Origin: Labedaea rhizosphaerae | Lineage (GTDB): Bacteria; Actinomycetota; Actinomycetes; Mycobacteriales; Pseudonocardiaceae | Direction: 5' to 3' | DNA length: 64,000 bases | Assembly: GCF_004362825.1 (NCBI RefSeq) | Contig: NZ_SNXZ01000008.1 | Span: 310,001 to 374,000 of the forward strand | Part shown: positions 25,574-33,402 of the stretch, piece by piece | Numbering within the stretch: position 1 is the first letter of the stretch | Layout of the letters: every line of letters starts with the position of its first letter | Position numbers and translations under genes: made by a program | The notes under the pieces: generated by a model | Told to the model about the DNA's origin: nothing | Seen by the model: only the letters and a program-made list of their open reading frames with translations | The model's database searches: none

Positions 25574-26578
25574 CTACCTCCTCAGTTCGGCAAGCATGGC
25601 GAACTCCTTGCGGAACTCGTGGAACTTGGTCTCCAACTCGGCGAAGTCCTCCTCGCTCAGCGCGCGGCCGGTCACCTGCTCGAACAACGCACGGAAGTCG
25701 TTGCGGTCGGTCTCCGGGGTGATGAGGAAGTGCCTGCCGTAGCGGGAATTGCTGATCCGGCTGAACTCGGCGCGCTCCATCGTGTAGAGGAACGAGTTGC
25801 CGGAGAACCGCAGCGATCGCGGGAACAGGCCGATCGCGCCGCCCGTGTCGCTGTAGAGGGTGATCCACACGCTGTCGTCGAACATCTCCACCCGGTCGAG
25901 CGGAGGATCGGTCACCACGGTGATGTCCACCCGCGTGCACCGGGTGCGGGCCAGGTACAACCCGACCAGTCCTATGTGGACATCGAAGTGGAGGCGCTGC
26001 TGCACCGCGTCGTAGTTCGCTTCGGCGCCTTCCTGCCGGGTCAGGTATCTGGCACGACCGCTGATGGCGCTCGCTTCCTGAGGGTCGGCGATGATCGCGC
26101 GCACCTCCCATTCCGACTGGGAGACGAGCAATCGCGCGGCGGCGTGGCGGGCCGAGAAGCCACGGAACCAGTACTGGCGTGTCTCACGCAGGTCGCGCAT
26201 CAGCAGGTGGTTGAACGCGGGGTCGGGCTCGGCGCTCGCCTCGAACACGTGCGTCGGGAAGAACTCCTGGTTCAACGAGCGGTATTCGTCGGAGAGCTCG
26301 CGCAAGGCGTTCCGGCTTTCCTCGACCACAGGGGCGACGAGCGCGCGCTGCGAGGCCGACGCCGTGATCAGCGTCTGCCAGAACCCGACGAACGCCGAGA
26401 CCATCGAGCCGGTGGCGACTCCGGAGACCAGGGTCTTGCCGGTGCCGACGGGCATCAAGCTCGAAGCAAGCAGTGTGCCGCCTGCGATGACGACCAGGGT
26501 GAGCAGCAGTAGTCCGGTCCTGGTCCAGAAGATTTCCTGGAGTGCGGTGCTGCGGAGCCCTTTGGCATCCGCGGACAA
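25574..26578 (-). CDS. two-TM membrane protein with large cytosolic domain, unknown function
   Basis: A 334-residue protein. Two membrane helices lie at about residues 22-42 (TGLLLLTLVVIAGGTLLASS) and 50-70 (VSGVATGSMVSAFVGFWQTL), followed by a long soluble region. That region has a helix, YWFRGFSARHAAARLL, and alternating strands (RCTRVDITVVTDPP, SVWITLYSDTG), and ends in a charged coiled helix (LETKFHEFRKEFAMLAELR). It is faintly reminiscent of phospholipase-D-like folds but lacks the HKD motif. TTG start with GAGGAGG 9 nt upstream. First gene of the operon with the cupin-like and HD genes. Confidence 0.75.
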   Translation of the reverse strand: MSADAKGLRSTALQEIFWTRTGLLLLTLVVIAGGTLLASSLMPVGTGKTLVSGVATGSMVSAFVGFWQTLITASASQRALVAPVVEESRNALRELSDEYRSLNQEFFPTHVFEASAEPDPAFNHLLMRDLRETRQYWFRGFSARHAAARLLVSQSEWEVRAIIADPQEASAISGRARYLTRQEGAEANYDAVQQRLHFDVHIGLVGLYLARTRCTRVDITVVTDPPLDRVEMFDDSVWITLYSDTGGAIGLFPRSLRFSGNSFLYTMERAEFSRISNSRYGRHFLITPETDRNDFRALFEQVTGRALSEEDFAELETKFHEFRKEFAMLAELRR

Positions 26579-26714
26579 GTGGGGACACCTCCTCGGTGGG
26601 GCGGGTGGTGTGAGTGCGGACGGTTACCCGGGGAGAGGCGAACCGCTACGTTACGCCCTCACTTGACGCGGTGGAATAAGGAAAACGGGTGACCGTCGGG
26701 GTACGCCGAGTGGC

Positions 26715-26749
26715 GGCAGCGGCGGTCACTCTGCGCGACCGCCGCTGCC
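26715..26749 (-). terminator. perfect 13-bp hairpin terminator
   Basis: GGCAGCGGCGGTC (26715-26727) pairs exactly with GACCGCCGCTGCC (26737-26749) around a 9-nt loop. It lies 22 bp after the quinone reductase stop on the minus strand and should insulate the downstream two-TM operon from it. Confidence 0.75.
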
Positions 26750-26770
26750 GTGAGTGTCCTCAGTGGATGG

Positions 26771-27736
26771 TTAAGGAATCAATAGCAACTTGCCGGTCGT
26801 CTTGCGCCCCTGGAGGTCGGCGTGGGCCTGCGCGGCCTCGTCCAGCGGATAGGTGTGTCCAATGCGGACGTTCAGCGAACCGGCCGCCACCGCCTCGAAC
26901 AACTCGCCCGCGCGCCAGTCCAGTTCCTCGCGCGTGGTCATGAAGTGCGCGAGCGTTGGCCTTGTCAGGTAAAGGGATCCGCCCCGGTTGAGCCGTTGCG
27001 GGTCGACCGGCGGCACCGGTCCGCTCGCCGCGCCGAAGAGCGCCATCGTGCCCCGCACGCGCAGGCTCGCGAGCGAGTCGTCGAACGTCGTGGCGCCCAC
27101 GCCGTCGTACACGGCGTGCACCCCGGCGCCGTCGGTCAGCTCCTTCACCCGATCGGCGAACCCTTCGTAGCCAAAGACTTCGTCGGCACCGGCGCCGCGC
27201 GCGAGCTCGCGCTTCTGCTCGGTGGAGCCGGTGGCGAGCACTCGCGCGCCCCGCGTCTTCGCCAGCTGCACCAGCAGCAGCCCGACCCCGCCCGCCGCCG
27301 CGTGCACCAGCACGGTGTCGCCGTCGGCGATGGGGTAGACCGACCTGGTCAGCATGTGGGCGGTCATGCCCTGCAACGCGATCGCCGCGGCCACGTCGTC
27401 GCCGACGCCTTCGGGCACCTTGACCGCGTGCGTCTGCGGGATCGCGGCGACCGAGGCGTAGCTGCCCGGCGCCATCGCCCACGCGACGCGGTCGCCGGCG
27501 GCGAAGCCGGTGACGTCCGCCCCGACCGCCCGCACCGTGCCGGCGCCCTCGACACCCAGCACCAGGGGCAGCTGCACCGGGTAGGTGCCGTCGCGGTGGT
27601 AGGTGTCGACGTAGTTCACCCCGGCGGCGGCCACGTCGACGAGCAGCTCACCCGGTCCCGCCTGCGGGTCGGGCACCTCGGTCACACGCAGCACCTCGGG
27701 GCCGCCGGTCTCGGTGATCTGCACTGCCTTGGCCAC
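26771..27736 (-). CDS. NADPH:quinone reductase (zinc-independent MDR family)
   Basis: A 321-residue medium-chain dehydrogenase/reductase of the zeta-crystallin/QOR type. Blocks are AAGVNYVDTYHRDGTYPVQL, the fold core VLGVEGAGTVRAVG, and the NADPH-binding VLVHAAAGGVGLLLVQLAK followed by GARVLATGST. No zinc-ligand Cys set is present. GTG 27736 with AGGAGG 4 nt upstream; a longer frame upstream is not needed. The MarR gene lies 13 bp upstream on the same strand, so MarR and this reductase form an operon, which suggests response to quinones or oxidants. Confidence 0.92.
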   Translation of the reverse strand: MAKAVQITETGGPEVLRVTEVPDPQAGPGELLVDVAAAGVNYVDTYHRDGTYPVQLPLVLGVEGAGTVRAVGADVTGFAAGDRVAWAMAPGSYASVAAIPQTHAVKVPEGVGDDVAAAIALQGMTAHMLTRSVYPIADGDTVLVHAAAGGVGLLLVQLAKTRGARVLATGSTEQKRELARGAGADEVFGYEGFADRVKELTDGAGVHAVYDGVGATTFDDSLASLRVRGTMALFGAASGPVPPVDPQRLNRGGSLYLTRPTLAHFMTTREELDWRAGELFEAVAAGSLNVRIGHTYPLDEAAQAHADLQGRKTTGKLLLIP

Positions 27737-27749
27737 GGTTCCTCCTGGG

Positions 27750-28211
27750 TCAGTCACGGGTCAGGTGGTTCAGGACGGTGTCGGCGATGTCGCCGAGCAC
27801 GCGCAGTTGGTCTTCGTCCAGCAGGTTCACGAAGTGCGCCCGCACGGACGCGACGTGCGCGGGCGCGGCGGCCTCGATCGCCCGTAGGCCCTCGTCGGTG
27901 AGGACGATGTTCGCGCCACGCCCGTCGTCCGGGCACTCGCAGCGGCGCACGAGGCCGCGTTGCTGCATCCGGGTGAGGTGGTGGGACAGCCTGCTGTTCG
28001 ACCACAGCATGCGTCCGGCGAGTTCGCTCAGCCGGGCCTTGTGTTCCGGCGACTCCGACAGGTGGGAGAGCACGTCGTAGTCGGGCTCGGACAGCCCTGA
28101 GTCGCGCGCCATGTCCCGGTTGACCCGCGCGGCGAGCAGCGCCGCCATCCGGCGGTAGGAACGCCAGACGCGCTGCTGCTCGTCGTCGAGCCAGCCGGAA
28201 TTCGTTGACAC
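27750..28211 (-). CDS. MarR-family transcriptional regulator
   Basis: A 153-residue winged-helix regulator. The core is YDVLSHLSESPEHKARLSELAGRMLWSNSRLSHHLTRMQQRGLVRR, the wing is CPDDGRGANIVLT, and dimer helices lie at both ends. GTG 28211 was chosen; ATG 28232 is an alternative but would overlap the start of the divergent gene. Two matched boxes of a symmetric operator sit in and beside this start, so autorepression and control of the divergent pair are likely. Confidence 0.87.
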   Translation of the reverse strand: MSTNSGWLDDEQQRVWRSYRRMAALLAARVNRDMARDSGLSEPDYDVLSHLSESPEHKARLSELAGRMLWSNSRLSHHLTRMQQRGLVRRCECPDDGRGANIVLTDEGLRAIEAAAPAHVASVRAHFVNLLDEDQLRVLGDIADTVLNHLTRD

Positions 28212-28237
28212 GTCAGCTAGAGTAGATGACATGTCAA
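28205..28237. promoter_or_regulatory. twin MarR operator in the divergent promoter
   Basis: TTGACACGTCA (28205-28215) and, inverted, TGACATGTCAA (28227-28237) form two near-identical boxes whose centres are 22 bp apart, two helical turns. Each is itself a palindrome of TGACA/TGTCA type. They cover both the MarR GTG (28211) and the divergent ATG (28231), so both transcripts are probably leaderless or very short-leadered. Confidence 0.7.
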
Positions 28238-28659
28238 CAAGCGACAACGACCTCCTGGCGAGCACGCACCGCGGCGCGCTGGTCACGCTGAAGCGGGACG
28301 GCCGACCCCAGCTGTCCAACGTAGGCCACACCTACGATCCGGCAACCGGAGTGCTCCGCATCTCGGTGACCGACGGCCGGGCCAAGACCGCGAACCTGCG
28401 CCGCGATCCACGGGCGAGCTACTACGTCACCACCCCGGACCTGGGCGCCTACCTGGTCGCCGAGGGCACGGCTGAGCTGACCCCGGTGGCCGCGGCGCCC
28501 GACGACGCGACCGTGGACGAACTGGTCGAGGTCTACCGCGAGATCGCGGGGGAGCACCCCGACTGGGACGAGTTCCGCGCCGCCATGGTCCAGGACCGCC
28601 GGCTGGTGATCCGGATCGCCGTGGACCGCACCTATGGCTGGGCCGGGGCCAACGGGTGA
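28231..28659 (+). CDS. PPOX-class F420-dependent oxidoreductase
   Basis: A 142-residue split-barrel protein of the Rv1155-like group. Typical blocks are RGALVTLKRDGRPQLSNVG, ISVTDGRAKTANLRRDPRASY and the C-terminal RLVIRIAVDRTYGW. These proteins bind F420 or flavin. It shares a MarR-type operator with the divergent regulator, and its stop overlaps the next gene's GTG by 4 bp, so it is co-translated with an ATP-grasp enzyme. Substrate unknown. Confidence 0.88.
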   Translation: MSTSDNDLLASTHRGALVTLKRDGRPQLSNVGHTYDPATGVLRISVTDGRAKTANLRRDPRASYYVTTPDLGAYLVAEGTAELTPVAAAPDDATVDELVEVYREIAGEHPDWDEFRAAMVQDRRLVIRIAVDRTYGWAGANG

Positions 28660-29498
28660 GCAGCGTCGTCCTCGCCACCTTCGACGGCTTCCCCGACGGC
28701 TACACCGACGACGTCGACCTCGTGGCCGCGCTGGCGGCACGGGGCGTGGACGCCCGGTGGCAGGTCTGGGGCGAGCCGGCGGACGCCGACCTGGTCGTGC
28801 TGCGCAGCACGTGGGACTACACGTGGCGGGTACCGGAGTTCCTCGCCTGGTGCGCGAGCGTGCCGCGGCTGGCGAACCCGCTGCCGGTGGTCGAGTGGAA
28901 CACCGACAAGGCCTACCTGCTCGAGCTGGCGAAGGCCGGGGTGCCGGTCGTGCCGACCGAACTGGTGATCCCCGGCGAGCGCCCGGACTGGCCGGACGGG
29001 GAGTTCGTGCTCAAGCCGTCGGTCGGTGCCGGTGCCCGCGGCTTCGGCCGGTTCACCGACCCAGCCGCGGCCACGGACCACCTCGCGACCCTGCACGCGG
29101 CGGGCAAGACCGCGATGCTGCAACCGTTCCTGTCCTCGGCGGCGGCCGAGGGTGAGGTCGCCTTGGTCTACTTCGGCGGCGAGTACTCGCACGCGTTCGC
29201 CAAGTCCGCGCCGGCCGACGAACCGGTCAACGCGTCCGGGCTGCGTCCCTCGACACCGTCGCCGTTGGCCGAGCCGGAGCCGGTCTACCGATCGCTCGCC
29301 GAGGACGTGCTCGACGCGGCGGCCACCCAACTGGACCGCCGCCGCACCGAACTCCTCTACGCGCGCGTCGACCTCGTGCGTGGCGACGACGGCGCGCCAG
29401 TGCTGCTGGAACTGGAACTCGTGGAGCCGAACCTCGGCTTCACGCAGGCCGATCCGCGGGCCACGCGCCGGTTCGCCGACGCCATCGCGCGCTACTAA
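28656..29498 (+). CDS. ATP-grasp ligase-like protein
   Basis: A 280-residue protein of ATP-grasp type. It has an N-terminal Rossmann-like part (DLVVLRSTWDYTWR), the ATP-binding Lys strand FVLKPSVGAGARGFGRF, and the C-terminal metal-binding region LLELELVEPNLGF with Glu and Asn ligands. Members ligate a carboxylate to an amine through an acyl-phosphate. The STWDYTWR segment is common in a subgroup sometimes called RimK- or glutathione-synthetase-like. Substrate unknown. Translationally coupled to the PPOX gene (GTGA). Confidence 0.82.
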   Translation: MSSVVLATFDGFPDGYTDDVDLVAALAARGVDARWQVWGEPADADLVVLRSTWDYTWRVPEFLAWCASVPRLANPLPVVEWNTDKAYLLELAKAGVPVVPTELVIPGERPDWPDGEFVLKPSVGAGARGFGRFTDPAAATDHLATLHAAGKTAMLQPFLSSAAAEGEVALVYFGGEYSHAFAKSAPADEPVNASGLRPSTPSPLAEPEPVYRSLAEDVLDAAATQLDRRRTELLYARVDLVRGDDGAPVLLELELVEPNLGFTQADPRATRRFADAIARY

Positions 29499-29507
29499 GC
29501 CCTCTGG

Positions 29508-30437
29508 CTAGGCCGCTTTCGCGGCGAGCCGGTCGACCTTGGGCCAGCGCACGTCGCTGGCCCAGCCGAACTTCTCGAAGAACCAGATCACCCGCGCGGA
29601 GATGTCGACCTGCCCGCGCAGCACGCCGTGGCGCGCGCAGGTCGGGTCGGCGTGGTGCAGGTTGTGCCACGACTCGCCCATGGACAGGATCGCCAGCGGC
29701 CAGAAGTTGGCCGCCTTGTCCCGGCTGGCGAACGGGCGCGCACCGATCATGTGGCAGATCGAGTTGACCGACCACGTGACGTGGTGCAGGAAGCCGACCC
29801 GGACGAAGCCACCCCAGAACACCCCGGTCAGCACACCCCACCACGACAACGTGATCACGCCGCCGAGCACACCCGGCAGCAGCAGGCCGGCCAGCGTGAT
29901 CGGCAGGCCGAGCTTGTCCACGATGCGCAGGTCCCGGTCGTCGAGCAGATCGGGCGCGAACCGCCGCAGGTTGGTCTTGTCGCGCTCGAAGAGCCAGCCC
30001 ATGTGTGCGTGCCAGAAGCCCTTGGCCAGCGCGGCGGGCGAGGTCCCGAACAGCCACGGCGAGTGCGGATCGCCCTCTTTGTCGGAGTACGCGTGGTGGC
30101 GGCGGTGGTCGGCCACCCAGGTGATCACCGAGCCCTGCGCGGCGACGCTGCCCACGATGGCGAGCACGACCCGCAGCGGGCGGTTCGCCTTGAACGAGCG
30201 GTGGGTGAAGTAGCGGTGGTAGCCGACGGTGATGCCCAGCGCGCTGACGACGTAGAAGCCGGCCGCGAGGCCGATGTCGGTCCAGCCGAGACCCCAGCCC
30301 CAGGCGAGCGGGACGGCGGCGACGATGGCGAGGAAGGGCAGGAGCAGGAATGCGGTGACGACGACGTGCTCGGTCGTGCCGCGCGGTTGCTCCAGCAGCG
30401 GGGTGGACGGGGACTTCGGGCTGGGCGGGGCGCTCAA
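29508..30437 (-). CDS. acyl-CoA (fatty acid) desaturase
   Basis: A 309-residue membrane-bound diiron desaturase. The three histidine boxes are HRYFTH, HRRHH and HNLHH, and hydrophobic segments surround them (FLLLPFLAIVAAVPLAW, GLAAGFYVVSALGITVG, TLAGLLLPGVLGGVITL). It introduces a cis double bond in acyl-CoA, as in the actinobacterial DesA3/stearoyl-CoA desaturase group. TTG start at 30437; no better start is visible. An 18-bp palindrome 62 bp upstream is a likely repressor site. Convergent with the ATP-grasp gene. Confidence 0.92.
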   Translation of the reverse strand: MSAPPSPKSPSTPLLEQPRGTTEHVVVTAFLLLPFLAIVAAVPLAWGWGLGWTDIGLAAGFYVVSALGITVGYHRYFTHRSFKANRPLRVVLAIVGSVAAQGSVITWVADHRRHHAYSDKEGDPHSPWLFGTSPAALAKGFWHAHMGWLFERDKTNLRRFAPDLLDDRDLRIVDKLGLPITLAGLLLPGVLGGVITLSWWGVLTGVFWGGFVRVGFLHHVTWSVNSICHMIGARPFASRDKAANFWPLAILSMGESWHNLHHADPTCARHGVLRGQVDISARVIWFFEKFGWASDVRWPKVDRLAAKAA

Positions 30438-30498
30438 AGTAGCGGTAATAGCTCCAAGAACCTCGGATCTCTCGGCGTGAACGCGCCGATGTCACGGT

Positions 30499-30516
30499 AC
30501 CTACGGGACCGTAGGT
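30499..30516 (-). promoter_or_regulatory. perfect 18-bp palindrome upstream of the desaturase
   Basis: ACCTACGG-GA-CCGTAGGT, 8-2-8, 62-79 bp upstream of the desaturase start. The form fits a TetR-family operator. Desaturases of this group are controlled by TetR-type repressors in mycobacteria and pseudomonads, but the site itself is not one I know. No TetR gene lies in the window. Confidence 0.55.
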
Positions 30517-30556
30517 TTCTCCCCAATTTAAGGGACCGGCTCCGATACCGCCATCA

Positions 30557-31528
30557 TCAGGCGGGCTGCGGCTCGCGATCGGCGTCGCGGACGGGTTCCG
30601 TTGTGGCAACGGGAACCGGGCCCCGGTCGCGTGCTCCACACCAGACGCTCGCGGTCGCGCCGACCACCAGCAGGGCGCCGAGGACGTGGATGGTCACCAG
30701 CACCGCGGGCACGCCCGCCCAGAACTGGATCATCCCGATCGCGCCCTGCGCCAGCACCGCGGCGACCAGCACCACGTAGCGCTTCCAGAGTCCACTCGGT
30801 GCACCGCCGAAGCGCAGCATGAACCCGAGTCCGGCGGTCATCCCGAGGAAGACGAACAGCAGCGCGGCGTGCAGGTGCGCGAGCGTCTCCACCGGCAGGT
30901 CGAGCCGCGGGGTCGTGGCGTCACCCGCGTGCGGGCCGGCGCCGGTGACGAGCGTCCCGGCCACCACGAGCACGGCGAGCACCCCGCCCATCGCCGCGAT
31001 CAGCCACAGGGCTCCATCGGGTGCGGCCTGCCTGGCCGGCTCATCGCCCTCGGCGATCGAACGCACGAGCAGCATCGCCACCCACACCAACGCGGCGGAC
31101 GCGATGAAGTGCAAGGCCACCAGCCACCACAGCAGCCCGGTCAGCACCACGATCCCGCCGAGCACGGCCTGCACGCCGACACCCGCCAGCAGCACGAGGC
31201 AAAGCCAGACCTGCCGGTTGCGCCGTGGGGTGGCGAGCCAGAAAGCGATGAGGCACAACACGGCGACCGTGCTGACCACCCCGGTCAACGTGCGGTTGCC
31301 GAACTCGATCCACTGGTGCAACTGCCCGAGTTCGGGGTGCTGCACGGGAACGAGGCTGCCTTGCGCGCACTGCGGCCAGTCTGGGCAGCCGAGCCCGGAC
31401 CCGGTGACCCGCACGACCGACCCTGTGACCCCGATGCCGCCTTGGGTGACGACGGCCGCGATGGCCAGCACCCGCAACCAGCGGTTGGTCGGCGTGGGAA
31501 TCCGGTCGATGAGCGACTGCAGTGGCAC
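30557..31528 (-). CDS. ctaA: haem A synthase, COX15/CtaA family
   Basis: A 323-residue integral membrane protein with about eight helices that oxidises haem O to haem A for cytochrome oxidase. Haem-ligand-like histidines sit in ELGQLHQW, VALHFIASA, AHLHAALLF and VTIHVLGAL. The extracellular Cys pair is GCPDWPQCAQG, as in the Bacillus-type enzymes. GTG 31528 was taken as start. The upstream side holds four 22-bp repeats before the ABC exporter's stop. Confidence 0.9.
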   Translation of the reverse strand: MPLQSLIDRIPTPTNRWLRVLAIAAVVTQGGIGVTGSVVRVTGSGLGCPDWPQCAQGSLVPVQHPELGQLHQWIEFGNRTLTGVVSTVAVLCLIAFWLATPRRNRQVWLCLVLLAGVGVQAVLGGIVVLTGLLWWLVALHFIASAALVWVAMLLVRSIAEGDEPARQAAPDGALWLIAAMGGVLAVLVVAGTLVTGAGPHAGDATTPRLDLPVETLAHLHAALLFVFLGMTAGLGFMLRFGGAPSGLWKRYVVLVAAVLAQGAIGMIQFWAGVPAVLVTIHVLGALLVVGATASVWCGARDRGPVPVATTEPVRDADREPQPA

Positions 31529-31583
31529 AAACCGATGGTAGGCGCCGCTATCTGAGGACCTGCGCCCACCTCGGCTCCCGACG

Positions 31584-31671
31584 GGAACGTGGAACACACC
31601 CGCTCGGAACGTGGGACACACCCGCTCGGAACGGGGGACACGCCCGGCGGGAACGGGGGACACGCCCGGTG
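31584..31671 (-). repeat. 22-bp tandem repeat array, four units
   Basis: Exact 22-bp period with units at 31584, 31606, 31628 and 31650, each opening GGAACG on the plus strand. On the minus strand the unit has GTGTCCC, CGTTC and CGGGT in the same register as the middle units at 1589-1632, differing at one or two positions. It lies between the ABC permease stop and the haem A synthase start, both on the minus strand. Confidence 0.85.
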
Positions 31672-31682
31672 GAGGTGGTGGC

Positions 31683-32459
31683 TCAGCTGAGTTTGGTGGT
31701 GCGGACGGCCAGGGCGGCTCCGGCGATGCCCCACACCACAAGCACCACGAGCGACAGAACACTCGGCGCCGCGTGCTCAGCCAGTAGAGCCCGCAAGGCA
31801 TCGGCAAGCGCCCCGGAAGGCAGCAACCGCACCACGTCGGCCACCCCGGCCGGCATCGACGACGTGGCCACGATCACGCCACCACCCAGCAACAGCACCA
31901 GCCACACGATGTTGGCCAGCGCCAGCACGATCTCCGCCTTCAGCGCCCCACCCAGGAGCACTCCGAGCGCCCCGAAGGCCAGGACCCCAAGCAACACAAC
32001 GCCAAGCGAGCCGAGGAGCCCGCCGATGCTCGGCGACCACCCCAGGGCCCACGCGACCAACCCGAGCACGACCAACTGTCCGACCACGACGGCCAGGCAC
32101 GCCAGCAACCGTCCGCCGACCAGCAACCACCGCGGCAACGCGGTGGCCGCCAGCCGCTTGATCACCCCGTACCGCCGGTCGAACCCCAGCGCGATCGCCT
32201 GCCCGGTGAACGCCGACGACATCACCGCGAGCGCGAACACGCGCGGCGCAACGGAATCCACGCGGGGCGACGGCAACTCGATCACGTCGACCAGGGTCAG
32301 CCCGATCAGCAAGGCCAAGGGGATCAACAACGTCAGCAGCAACTGCTCGCCGTTGCGCACGGTCAGCAGCAGCTCGGTGCGGGCGTGGGTGAGCAGCATC
32401 CGCCCGATCCGCCCGCGACCGGGCGCGGGGGTGAAGGTGCCCGCCGGGAAAGTCGTCAC
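31683..32459 (-). CDS. ABC-2 type transporter permease
   Basis: A 258-residue membrane protein of the ABC-2 family with about six helices (LLLTLLIPLALLIGLTLVDV, VVGQLVVLGLVAWALGW, LLGSLGVVLLGVLAFGALGV, VLALANIVWLVLLLGGGVIV and others). It forms an exporter with the ATPase encoded just upstream on the same strand, whose stop overlaps this GTG start by 4 bp. Substrate unknown; drug or lipid export is typical. Confidence 0.88.
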   Translation of the reverse strand: MTTFPAGTFTPAPGRGRIGRMLLTHARTELLLTVRNGEQLLLTLLIPLALLIGLTLVDVIELPSPRVDSVAPRVFALAVMSSAFTGQAIALGFDRRYGVIKRLAATALPRWLLVGGRLLACLAVVVGQLVVLGLVAWALGWSPSIGGLLGSLGVVLLGVLAFGALGVLLGGALKAEIVLALANIVWLVLLLGGGVIVATSSMPAGVADVVRLLPSGALADALRALLAEHAAPSVLSLVVLVVWGIAGAALAVRTTKLS

Positions 32460-33391
32460 CGCAGTTCCCGTCCCGTCAGCTCCAGGAACACGTCTTCGAG
32501 GCTCCGCCTGCCCACCTGCAGCTCCTCCGCGAGTACGCCCTGCTGCGCGCACCACGTGGTCACCGTCGACACCACCTGCGGGTCCACAGCACCCGACACC
32601 AGGTAGTTCCCCGGCGTGGGTTCGGTCACCGCGCACCGCTCGGGCAGGGCCGCGGTGAGCGAGGTCGTGTCCATCCCGGCCTTCGCCCGGAACCGCAGGC
32701 TTGGCGTGCCGGCGTTGTCGGCGGTGAGCTCCGCGGGCGTCCCGGTGGCCACGACAGTGCCGTGGTCGACGATGACCACCTGGTCGGCGAGCGCCTCGGC
32801 CTCGGCCATCAGGTGGGTGGTCAGCAGCACGCTCACGCCGTCGCGGCGCAGCGCGCCGATCAGCTCCCACACCAGCCGCCGCGCCTGCGGGTCGAGCCCG
32901 GCGGTGGGTTCGTCGAGGAACACCAGTTCCGGCCGGCCGACCAGCGCGCACGCCAGCGACAACCGTTGTTGCTGGCCGCCGGAAAGCCGCTTGAACGGCG
33001 TCCGGCGCGCCGATTTGAGCCCGAGCACGTCGATCAGCCAGGCGGGGTCGAGCGGGTTCGCCGCGCATGCGGCCACCAGGTCCAGCATCTCGCCCGCGCG
33101 CACGCCCGGGTAGGCACCGCCGCCCTGCGGCATCACGCCGATCCGCGGCCGCAGCGCACCGCCCTGGGTCGCCGGATCGAGGCCGAGCACGCGGACGACG
33201 CCGCCGTCGGCGGCACGAAAACCTTCGCAGACCTCGATCGTGGTCGTCTTGCCCGCGCCGTTCGGCCCGAGCAGGGCGAGCACCTCGCCGCGGGGCAGGC
33301 GCACGTCCAAGCCGTCCACGGCGGTCACCGAGCCGTACCGCTTGACCAGCGCGGACACCTCGACGGCGAGGTCGGTGGCGGAGCCGGTCAC
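32456..33391 (-). CDS. ABC transporter ATP-binding protein (DrrA/CcmA-like)
   Basis: A 311-residue ATPase. Walker A is [12 protein letters not shown], the signature is [15 protein letters not shown], Walker B is [13 protein letters not shown] and the switch His is in LLTTHLM. A C-terminal DUF4162-like extension follows residue ~220. GTG 33391. With the overlapping permease it makes a two-gene exporter of the drug-resistance type. Confidence 0.9.
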   Translation of the reverse strand: MTGSATDLAVEVSALVKRYGSVTAVDGLDVRLPRGEVLALLGPNGAGKTTTIEVCEGFRAADGGVVRVLGLDPATQGGALRPRIGVMPQGGGAYPGVRAGEMLDLVAACAANPLDPAWLIDVLGLKSARRTPFKRLSGGQQQRLSLACALVGRPELVFLDEPTAGLDPQARRLVWELIGALRRDGVSVLLTTHLMAEAEALADQVVIVDHGTVVATGTPAELTADNAGTPSLRFRAKAGMDTTSLTAALPERCAVTEPTPGNYLVSGAVDPQVVSTVTTWCAQQGVLAEELQVGRRSLEDVFLELTGRELR

Positions 33392-33402
33392 ACCCGCGGA
33401 GC

